NCBI RefSeq assembly: GCF_052857255.1
Contig: NC_135505.1
Coordinates: 54,920,792-54,984,791 of the forward strand
Source: Amblyomma americanum
Lineage: Eukaryota; Arthropoda; Arachnida; Ixodida; Ixodidae
Direction of reading: 5' to 3'
DNA: 64,000 nt
Shown: positions 22,561 to 31,453 of the stretch, in pieces
Numbering within the stretch: the first letter of the stretch is position 1
Layout of the letters: the number at the start of each line of letters is the position of its first letter
Translations under genes and position numbers: made by a program
Notes under the pieces: generated by a model
The model's database searches: none
Told to the model about the DNA's origin: nothing
What the model saw: only the letters and a program-made list of their open reading frames with translations

Positions 22561-23946
22561 GTCGTACGTCATTCGAATATCAAATGGTAAATGGTCTTCT
22601 GCACAGGGAATGCATATTTAGTTCAGGACGGCGGGTCCAACAGCTAGTGTTACCGAGAGATATGCGAGCGACCGTGCGTGCTACGCTTAGGACATGACGC
22701 CATTATGGCCGGATACCAGGGTGTTCAAAAAAAGGTGTCTAGATGACCGAGCAGTTCTTATGGACGGGTGTTCAGAGGGACGTTCAGCGCTTTGTTCGCT
22801 CATGTGACGTGTGCCAGCGGACAGTTCCGAAGGGAAGAGTTGGTCCCGCACCTTTGGTCAAGATGCCAGCCGTCGACCTACCGTTTCAGCGATTGTCTAT
22901 TGACATTGTGGGGCCAATCTGTCCAGTATCCGCCAAACGCAATATATATGTGCTTACTCTGGTTGACGTTGCCACTCGTTATGCTGACGCTATTACCCTG
23001 AAAACTATTGAAAGTATCCAAGTGGCGGAGGGTCTTGTGGTAATTTTTTCGCGTTTTGGGTTCCCGAGGGAAGTTTTGGGTGACCAGAGCTCGAACTTCA
23101 CATCGGAACCAACGGAACTAATGAAGGAGGTTAACCACCTTTTGGCAGTAACCTTACCATCCCATGTGTAATGGGCTTGTAGAGAGGCTCAACGCACCCT
23201 CAAAAATATGTTCAAGAAAATGTGCCAGGAGAGACCTACTTATTGGGATAGATATCTCCCAGTTCTTTTGTTAGCTTACCGCGAAGTACCACAAACGAGT
23301 CTTGGTTTCTCGCCCTTCGAGATGTATGGGAGAACCATTAGAGGTCCACTTATAATACTCAAGGATCTGTGGGCTAATAAGGAGATTGCATCAGATCTCA
23401 ACACAACATACACTTACGTTCTTGTGTTGGTGAACAAGTTGGAAGAAATATGCAGGCTTGCACATCAAGGCCTGGAAAGGGCGCGATCGAATTCTATAAA
23501 GGATATGATGACAAGAAAGCCATTCACAGAAATCTGAATCCGGGCGACAGGTTTCTTGTACTGCTACCCACGGATCATAATCAGTGATGCAATATGAGGG
23601 CCCATACCTTGTGACGGGGAGGAAAAAATACATGGATTATGAGTTATTGATAGATGACACTACGAACGTTTTACATGTAAATGTGTTGAAGAAATACGAA
23701 GAAAGGGTTCCCGTACGGTACGCCCCCAAGGTAGCATGTGCGGTAGTGGCCGAGGAGACAGGTGATGTTGCCGAGGTGTCCACGTGCAGTGGGAAGAAAA
23801 ATGCAGGAGGGGATGAGGTACTAATGAAGCCCAATGTGAATGAAGACACGATCACAGCTCTACTCCAAATCAAGAGGGAGATGGTTCTTGATGGACCAGG
23901 CAAAAATGGAGGTCATATGTTACAAATTAGACTTGTATACAGATAG
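22561..23946 (+). pseudogene. Integrase remnant of element A with GPY/F end
   Basis: The H2C2 zinc-binding domain (about 22690-22830) ends with CDVCQRT. The catalytic core has LSIDIVGPI (first Asp, about 22905) and LGDQSSNFTSE (second Asp, about 23078), and after a stop near 23170 the C-terminal part resumes with WDRYLPVLLLAYREVPQ. The frame breaks again at 23537. A GPY-type module, YEGPYLVTGRKKYMDYELLI, lies at 23590-23650, followed by an acidic tail to 23946. The glutamate helix is damaged by the break near 23165-23200. No reverse transcriptase or RNase H sequence precedes it. Confidence 0.82.
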
Positions 23947-24254
23947 AGCTAACTAAACAGGTCTTGGTATCTCTGGGGAGTATTTTGTTATCGTGTAAAT
24001 GTATCTTTGGGATTTATCTTGCTGTTGTTGTTGCTGTTTGTGTTATGTGATTATACCAAGGAGTCTGCTGTGGACACCAACATGTTAATTAAGGACTCTG
24101 TACGGACATTGGCAGTGGTGTGGTAGCGTTCTGAAAACGCAGTTTGGTGAAATAAATTAGTGGTGTGCTCTTGGTGTGTGCTGGAAATCTGCGGTGTGTT
24201 GTGTGTTGGGTCCAGAACCACCACAGAAGAAGAGTTTTTCTTGGAAAAACTCTT

Positions 24255-24264
24255 GAGAGAGGGG
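24255..24264 (+). other. Polypurine tract of element A
   Basis: GAGAGAGGGG lies just upstream of the 3' LTR start, the expected plus-strand primer site. Confidence 0.65.
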
Positions 24265-24267
24265 CTC

Positions 24268-25088
24268 TTCTCACAGATAAGAAGGAGGCGAAAATAAAAT
24301 TATGAAAGAAAAAGGGTAAAGAAGACGATGTGAATTAACCGAAGAATAAAGAAGAAGAAGAAGCATTCGGTAAGGTGGAGAGAGATGATTGGTGGAGAAG
24401 CATTCGGTGAGGTGGAGAGACATGATTGGTGGAGAAGAGAAGAAGACGACGACGAGGCTTACGTTGACTAACGCCAAGGCTATAAAAGGGCGAGGGAGAG
24501 CGAGGCACGGCGGGAAGAATAGAGAAGTGGAGGCTCCGGCGGGTGAGAGACGCTTTGGCTGGAAGAGAGCGACGCCGGCTACTGCTCCGGTGTGTTCGCG
24601 TTCCACGGCTTCGCATCGTGGACTTCCCGCCAAGCCTGAGCCCGTTCCGGGGAGTCAGCGGAGTACGCTACCACCTGCTACGGCCAGGGGTGTCTCCAGC
24701 GCTGTTGCCACCAATCCGGGTGGTGCCTTCAATGCCAATAACACCGGCATCACCACCACGGGCGCTTAGACCGGGAGCTTACAGGACGGAGCCAGCCCAA
24801 GCACGTAGAACGCCGCCTCGACACCGGCTACTGGATCCATACAACGTCGCAGCCACACAAAACGAACCGTGAGCACGAACGCCGGCCACTAACAGTAGAA
24901 CGCTAGTAGTAGACGCTGGTAGCAGTGTTCCCGGATCGTGTGTATTTATAGTTTTTGTGTTTTGTGTTAGTTTTGTTAGTTTTGTGTTCTAGTGTCTGTG
25001 TCACGTAGGGTGTAATGCATTTGTGAGGGCACACCTGTCGCCTAGTCCATTCGTTTGGACCGAGTGTTCTCCGGGGAGATCCGTGACA
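24268..25088 (+). repeat. 3' LTR of element A
   Basis: It aligns with 19909-20741 and carries TATAAAAG at 24481-24488. The terminal TGTCAC of the 5' copy is TCTCAC here. It ends CCGTGACA. Confidence 0.88.
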
Positions 25089-26589
25089 GGGTGGCATAAA
25101 CCAATCTCCAGCCGTCCACTATGGTGACCATATTAGCCTTAGTTGGTTTGGGAACTAAATACGCAAGATATATGATTAAAGGCTACTACTTGGCACCACT
25201 TAATTTGTAGTTTATGCCAGAAAGTAATTTAGTTGTACTTAAACCACATTTATGTCACAGTGCTTGAAAAGCATACAACACATTTACTTCTGCCCTAAGA
25301 CATGATACGCGAGGCATCTAATGATAGTTTTCATTACGCTGTAGTCACAATTTCTAAGGTGTAAAAATAGGCATAGCTGCATGAGCATCATCTCTGTAGC
25401 CTACCCAATGACATTTACTGTTTTTCTAGTCCTTACATATGCCTCGAACTTGGCTTTTAAAGCGGCGTTCTGCTACTTTTTGAAATGAAAGGGCTGCTTG
25501 GGGGATAAGGCTGCAAAGCGGCATGAAATGCTTGGTGGCTACTTTGCACAGCAATGTGCATACTTGCGTCGTTAATAAAGTAAGTTTTGGAAGGGAGCAA
25601 CGGGTGCAATATAATAAGTGCAAAGCTAAAGCAAAATACTGTGCCACAAATTAAGTTTTAAAAGAAAATGCACTGATCGTGATCGATATGATTTTTAGAA
25701 CTGGCTGCTTCATTTCACAATAAATCTGCTAAATCTGCTAGCAAGTCCAAGCACAGGGCACACAAAAATATCTCAACGCTGCAAAACAGCACTATGGAGG
25801 GTGGAGCCTCTTCTGAACTTTCTAAAACCTTACCTTGTAGTTAAGTCAAAACAAAAATGTGCGCAAATTACAACATAAGAAACAACAGTGGACAATAGCA
25901 CAATGCAATTTATGTAGAGAAAAGAATGATTTGTTCTCGGCAATTAAGGCTTTAGAAAATGCAGACTATTACCAGCCATTGTTGCAATAGAGCTGCTTAC
26001 ACTGCAGTTGCAGAACAAGAACTAGAAAATAGCCCTTCATTCAAGCTCGTCACAGTAGCATGTAATGTTTACCAAGCCAGGATACCAAGGCACTGAAGTA
26101 GGAATGTATGTGGCATTAGGTCATATATGTTGGCCTGTTGCCATTAATTCCATACAGCTGCTACAATGAACGGAAGCAAAATGTAGAGGTTCTTGAAATG
26201 TTGTCACTCAATGTTAATAAAACTTGGCACTGCCTCCCTCTTGCATACAAAATTTCCGCTTGTACACGAGTATTGCTGGTGTGTGTAGGCAACGGAGCCA
26301 ATACCGTCTCAGATGGCAATGGTTCAGTCGCGTGCGGGCTGACTAGTAGTGTCAGTTTTTTTCTGCAGTTTTGATATGGGGCTATGATGGAGCAAGCGCA
26401 TTCAGGTATTTAAAGCAGAGATTTGGAGGTTTGGACTACATTATATCTTTGTATGTGCGGTCATTTTCTGCAGTATATATTCAGGAGCTTTAACCTCAGA
26501 GAATAATTGCTCAGTTAAAGGTATATACATGCTCCGTCTGTGCTGATAAACGGGGCTTGAACTATGTAGTATTTATGAATAAGTGTTAA
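25089..26589. other. No recognised feature
   Basis: This is AT-rich sequence between the 3' LTR of element A and a LINE tail. I see no coding family, RNA gene or tandem repeat. Confidence 0.45.
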
Positions 26590-26885
26590 TTGTATTTATT
26601 TATTTTATTCAAAATATCCCCAAAGGCCCTCGTTTGAGGGTATTACATGGGGGGAGGGGGAGTAAGTACAAAGCATTGTTATAAGGTTAAAGATATTGCA
26701 CTAAAATAAAATAGAAATCACAAAATATTAATCATAAATAGGCATTCACAGAAAGGGTCGCAACAATGCACATAACAGCAAAATTTGAGCATAAATATTT
26801 TTAAAAATTCTTGTTTTTCATGTTTTGTATTTCGTTTGCATGCAGGTTCCGAAGAGGAGCTCTGAATTCTATTGTAAATAAACTC
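26590..26885 (-). mobile_element. LINE 3'-UTR fragment with AATA-type tail
   Basis: On the minus strand it ends with CCCTCAAACGAGGGCCTTTG, then TTTTGAATAAAATAAATAAATAC. A short CCCTCAAAC...GAGGG hairpin followed by an (AATA)n tail is typical of CR1/Jockey-like LINE 3' ends in ticks. The coding part is missing. Confidence 0.5.
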
Positions 26886-27046
26886 AACAGGTTAAGTAGC
26901 TAATAATATATGCCTCTGTGTTTTCAGTTATGCATGCTACATTGTATAAGCATGTGTGCAATGCTGTGGCAGCATTTCTCTGCGACAAAGTTTGTTCATT
27001 GAAGTGATAACAGCCCACAGCAGTGAATGATACGATATGTGGCACC

Positions 27047-27150
27047 GCGACACATACGGCACGACAAATAACACCACGACACACAACTCCCCGACACACA
27101 AATCCACAACACACAATGCCACAACACACAACACCACTATGGACAACAAG
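27047..27150. repeat. 15-bp tandem array (CGACACACAA-type)
   Basis: Five consecutive 15-bp units start at 27061, 27076, 27091, 27106 and 27121 (consensus ACGACACACAANNCC). A partial unit lies before them and a decayed one at 27136-27150. Because the period is a multiple of three, one frame gives a pentapeptide repeat of the T-P-R/Q-H-T type. The CACGACA word recalls the array at 11.2 kb. Confidence 0.8.
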
Positions 27151-27378
27151 GTCCCATTTTACGACAGGCTGGTTTTTGTTGTATTTTTCGGTAGGGATAC
27201 ACAGCTAAAATGAGTAAGGGCGTTGTAGTGTATTCGTACAAAAACTATTGTACGCCAAGAATATTTAGAAAGCAATGCAGTAGCGTTTACTACGGCAATT
27301 ACACTAAATACTATGCACGAAATAGACTCAGAGGAAGGAAAGCTTGTCGGTCTATTATTCACCATTACCCGATGACAT

Positions 27379-27739
27379 TCCGGTAGCAGTTTAAGCCGTG
27401 GTAAAAACAGCGCAGCGACGACAGACACAGAGAAGACAGAAGAAGACGGACAAGCGCTGACTAACAACTAAAGTTTATTGGAAAAACACAGGTATTAATA
27501 CACTCCTAAAACAACCAGGGAACACGCCCCTCTTAACATCCCTGGTTGTGTTCCCTGGTTGTTTTAGGAGTGTATTAATACCTGTGTTTTTTCCAATAAA
27601 CTTTAGTTGTTAGTCAGCGCTTGTCCGTCTTCTTCTGTCTTCTCTGTGTCTGTCGTCGCTGCGCTGTTTTTACCACGGCTTAAAGATGCACCAACTAGCT
27701 CAGTTGTCGGTTCTTCTGCTCTTCTTCTCCGGTAGCAGT
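27379..27739. mobile_element. Near-perfect foldback insertion with 12-bp target duplications
   Basis: A left arm (about 27391-27532) is almost exactly the reverse complement of a right arm (about 27546-27686) with only a few central bases between, so a single strand can fold into a hairpin of about 140 bp. The 12-mer TCCGGTAGCAGT flanks it at 27379-27390 and 27728-27739. Between the right arm and the right duplication are about 41 extra bases (27687-27727). The first palindromic insertion has a similar-sized one-sided extension at 553-588. The right arm contains CCAATAAACTTTAGTTGTTAGTC, matching the ends of the other two foldbacks. I interpret it as a pair of Penelope-like terminal repeats. 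It carries no protein. Confidence 0.8.
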
Positions 27740-28347
27740 GGGTCTTTTGAATTTCACTGCTTCTAATCTCGGGCCATTTTGTGCAGTTTTCTGCATGCTC
27801 GTCTGAAGACGCTTCCACGCGCGAGGATGATGATGAAGACAACACTTTCAAACCAAAGCCTGAGAGACTGGCGTACACGCGTTAATGAGGGTGCGCGACG
27901 AAGAGTACGACTTAGCACGAGAGCTTGGCAGTTATTACATGCAGGATGTTAATATTTTTGCCGAATGATTGTTCATGTGGGGGAAGTGTACGAACAAAGC
28001 ACTTCGTAGCAAATCGCTGCTTTCACATAGGCAGGACATATAGGCTGCCATTCTTCGTATTTCCCGAGTTAGGCACATATTATCACGCGTGAATGCGGGA
28101 AATCACTGATCACAAGAGACAGCGGCGGGCTTCGACGAACGTTCTGACCACAGCTCAAGATCGCTGTCACTTCCACTTCCTCTTGTTGAGGTGGCGCGTG
28201 CTTCAAGTAAGCGCGAAGCGAACATGCGGGATGCAGTGTGTCGCTGGCGCCCCGGAACGAAACAGCATCGTCCCGATGCGTAGCCTAGGTGTTTAAAAAA
28301 GTTCACTAGGGGAAGCATGATAAGCGCGCAAAAGTCCACCTCTACCG
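27740..28347. other. No recognised feature
   Basis: Antisense to 27603-27878 an open frame has a Ser-rich block, but part of it is simply the foldback arm. The remainder shows no family signature. Confidence 0.4.
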
Positions 28348-29630
28348 CTACCGCTCGTAGTAAGGCTCGAGACAGAAAACGTGTACCACATCAGGGTGCA
28401 GGGATCGCCGAGACTTCTGAACGCCGTGAGGAACGAGCTTAATGTTGAGGTCTCCAATTAGACTTATTACTTTGTAAGGTCCAAAATACTGGCAGAGGAG
28501 CTTTTCGCTAAGTCCGCGTCGGCGATGGGCAACCAGACCCACACACGGTCTTCTGATATGTACCGAGCATCACAGCGTCGGAGGATATAACGTTGGGCAT
28601 CTCGACATTGTTGGTCGAGAATCCTCACCCTGGCCAGCTCACGAGCCTCTTCAGCGAGGTGCAGGAAGGTGTGAAGATCCGCATTCGGGTCGATGTTGTC
28701 CACATGCGGTAACATGGCGTCCAGCATCGTGGTTACGTCGTGGCCGTAAACGAGACGGAACAGTGACATGTTTTTCGTTTGCTTTACGGCCGTACTGTAT
28801 GCGAAGGCGACGTATCTGAGCACATCGTCCCAAGTTCTGTGCTGAACGTCGACATATAATAAGAGCATGTCCCATACCATTTATTTTTAATCGTTCCGTT
28901 AAACCGTTCGTCTGAGGGTGCTGGGATTTCATCTTTGGTGTTCTGCATGGCTTTGGCGTAAACTCTGCTGTAGGAGGTCAGCCATGAATGCTGTACCCCT
29001 GTCGGTGATTAGGATCTCCGGTGCACCGTGACGCAAAACAATCTGATGGAAGAAAAATTTTGCCACGTCAAGGGCTGTGGCGCTTTGCAGAGCTGATGTT
29101 TCCGCTTATTGTGTCAGGTAGTCAGTTGCCACGATCGCCCACTTGTATCCCGAGTGAGAAAGAGGGAATGGGCCAAGCATGTCCATCCCGATCTGCTGGA
29201 AAGGCCGCGATGGTGGTGCTATAGGCTTCAAGAATCCAGCTGCTTTTGTTGAGGACACTTTGCGACGCTGACAGCCTCGGAACGTTTTGACGCAGTGTGC
29301 AACGTCTGACCGAAGGTGGGGCCAGTAATACCTCTCTTTGATCCTTGCTATCGTGTACGCTACACCCAAATGTCCAGAAGTTGGTTCGCCGTGTGAAGCT
29401 TGAAGGATGTCGTCACGTAGGCTCGTTGGTATGACAATAAGGTATTGCTGATTGTTTGCGGCAAAATTATTCTTCACGAGGACACGATCGCGAACACAGA
29501 CTGACGATGCCGAGCGCGTGAAAAACCTTCGAGAAAGTCGGGCGGGTACCGTTAAGAAACTCCCTGAGGTGCCGAAGTTCCGGGTCGGCGTCTTGTTCTC
29601 CAGCGAGGGTCGTTGCACTGATCGCATTTA
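28348..29630 (-). pseudogene. Integrase remnant of the minus-strand gypsy element
   Basis: The zinc-binding domain (about 29440-29260) contains HGEPTSGHLG and a C-x2-C pair (CVKTFRGCQ, first Cys shifted). The catalytic core begins FQQIGMDMLGPFPL (first Asp, about 29190), meets a stop near 29106, then continues with EILITDRGTAF (second Asp, about 29005) and QTNGLTERL (Glu, about 28905) in other frames. The C-terminus has the GPY/F motif CQYFGPYKVI near 28470 and ends LEPYYER at 28348. Several frameshifts rule out function. Confidence 0.85.
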
Positions 29631-30600
29631 AGGTGATGTCGTCGTCGTTACCGTCCTTCGTTGGGGATTCGACCGGGGCGCCCGAAAGGCAATCGGCGTC
29701 CGAGTGCTTGCGGCCGGGCTTGTACTCAACTGTCATGTCGTACTTTTGGAGGCGCAGACTCCATCTGACACGGCAGCCTGACGGATTTCTGAGGGTCACG
29801 AGCCAGCACAAGGCACACTGGTTCATAACTACAGTAAAACGTTTTCCATAAAGGTAGAGACAAAATTTCGACATCGCCTACACTATCGCTAGAAGCTCTT
29901 CCTCAGTATATGAGTAGTTAGCTCCATCGCAAGACAAAGATCTTCCGGCGTAAGCGATGCTTCGTTCTCGACTGCGGTGGATTTTAACCAGGACGGCGCC
30001 CAGGCCTACGTTGCTTGCATCAGCATAAAGCTCCGTATCAGCGTTTTCGACGAAGTGAGCCAGAACTGGAGGTGCTCGCAGGCAGCGTTGAAGAGTCAAC
30101 ATTTTGTGTTTCAGAGCGTCCCACGTGAAAGGCTTGTCGGAAGGGGCTCGACGATTCGAGCGAAATCTTTCACAAAGCGATGGTATTAGGCACATAATCC
30201 TAGAAAGCGGCGGACTGCGTTTTCATCCCGCGGTGGAGGAAAATTGGCAATAGCTTTGGTTTTGTCTGGGTCCGGCCGAAGTCCGTCGTAACTGACAACG
30301 TGACCCAAGAACTTAAGCTCAGTGTGAGCAAAGTAGAATTTTTTATTATTTAACATTAGCCGAGAAGACTTTATGGGGATTCCAGCACAACTTCGAGGCG
30401 CCGAAGGTGCTCTTCTAACGCTGGGGCGAACACAACATCATCAAGGTAGACGAGGAATGTCTGCCACATCAGGTCTGCCAGAACTTTGTCCATCAGCCGT
30501 TGGAACGTCGCGGATGCAGAGCACAAACCAAATGGCATTGCTTCATAGAGCAAACTGAAAAATCCCGTTCGGAGCCCGTCCGGCAGGCGGTAGCGACCCC
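29467..30600 (-). pseudogene. Reverse transcriptase (C-terminal half) and RNase H remnant, minus-strand gypsy
   Basis: RT begins abruptly at AMPFGLCSASATFQRLMD and contains the catalytic LVYLDDVVF (YLDD at about 30450), the [20 protein letters not shown] block, and the thumb-connection RRFLGLCAYYRRFV. RNase H follows with ADASNVGLGAVLVK (about 30020-29980), YSYTEEELLAI and the C-terminal YKPGRKHSDADCLS. Frames change near 30200, 29878 and 29500. The finger part of RT is absent. Confidence 0.85.
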
Positions 30601-30616
30601 CGCGTGGCCAGCCGAG

Positions 30617-31027
30617 TCATTTCCGCCTCGACGGCGAGTGCCATGGTAGCCCAAAACCAGGGCGCCCAAAACGGAGCAAGTGCGTCAACTCTGTAGCCCG
30701 GAAGGCGTCCACAAACGCCTCGGTGCCGATCAGGGCCGCGGCGTCCCCAAGCGTCCGCGGGAACGACTCCAGAGTCAGCCGCTCAAAGTTTTCATCCAGG
30801 TCCTGGTACGTCTCCCAGGGCTCTTGGCAGCGGGACCGCAGTCGGTGGTGCTGCACTCGGGGACGACCTGGGACACCGTAGTGGTCAGTCAGGAGGCCCG
30901 CTAGAACAGCGTAGTAGATTAGCTGGTCGGGAGGCACGTTCCGCAGCAGCTCTGTCCTAAGGCCACTCAGTTTGGCGACGAGCATCTTGGCCTTCGTCTG
31001 CTCGCTCCAGCATCTCGCCGCCGCCAT
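30617..31027 (-). pseudogene. gag fragment of the minus-strand gypsy element
   Basis: The frame opens with ATG at 31027 directly at the edge of the tandem array and reads WSEQTKAKMLVAKLSGL, then QEPWETYQDLDENFERL, a retrotransposon gag core pattern (helical, with R-x-Q-x-P-x-E-T-x-x-x). It ends at a stop after 136 codons and runs straight into RT sequence. Gag zinc knuckles and the protease are missing. Confidence 0.65.
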
Positions 31028-31029
31028 CC

Positions 31030-31160
31030 CTATCGAAAATCTCGTATATATGTGTCACATGTGTCTATCCCATACGAGATTATGGAATATGTGTCATATG
31101 TGCCGATGTGTGCGATACGTGCCCATATGTCATACGTGTCATATATGTCTGGTATGCAAA
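31030..31160. repeat. ~40-bp degenerate tandem array abutting gag (minus gypsy)
   Basis: On the minus strand about three units of 39-43 bp can be aligned. They share ATACCAGACA, GACACATAT and CTCGTATG or similar words, many of them palindromic (CATATG, CATACG). The array ends two or three bases before the ATG of the gag fragment. The same words occur in the same relative orientation in front of the other gypsy element (37131-37450). Confidence 0.65.
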
Positions 31161-31453
31161 CCTATTGGGACCGAGAAACGCTGGAATAGAATTGAAAAGA
31201 TGGCAATCCTGAAATAGTTGCCATACAATATAGAAAACTAAAAAAGTAAAAAAAGTACTGGGGCAAAAAACAATCCATCATGCTCAACGGCACTCGAACC
31301 ACCATCCTCCACATCCGTATCGCACTACACTAATTATTACTCCACGACTGCTTTCTTTTTCTTTATTGCATAGAAATAGTGCCGAAAAGAAGCACGCATA
31401 CGCCACAAAATACCAGGCCACCTTACCACTGCATGAACCCTCATTCTAAAACA

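Larger units (their letters stand above)
19909..25088 (+). mobile_element. LTR retrotransposon A (Ty3/gypsy), lacking RT/RNase H
   Basis: Two ~820-830 bp long terminal repeats (19909-20741 and 24268-25088) enclose gag, a zinc-knuckle/protease region and an integrase in the usual Ty3/gypsy order. A primer-binding site follows the 5' LTR, and a polypurine tract precedes the 3' LTR. The gap between protease (ending near 22500) and the integrase zinc domain (from about 22590) leaves no room for reverse transcriptase and RNase H, so these were deleted. All frames are interrupted. Left flank GGGT(T) and right flank GGGT(G) suggest a 4-bp target duplication. The LTRs differ by many substitutions and short indels, so this is an old, non-autonomous copy. 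Confidence 0.88.
28348..31027 (-). mobile_element. Ty3/gypsy remnant, minus strand
   Basis: Reading right to left, a gag fragment (31027-30617) is followed at once by the second half of a reverse transcriptase (from about 30600), RNase H (to about 29690) and integrase (about 29540-28348). The protease and the first half of RT are missing, so an internal deletion fused gag to RT. I see no LTRs. At its 5' side the element stops exactly at a tandem array (31030-31160). It is related to the plus-strand element at 37.5-42.4 kb but is not a recent duplicate of it. Confidence 0.88.
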
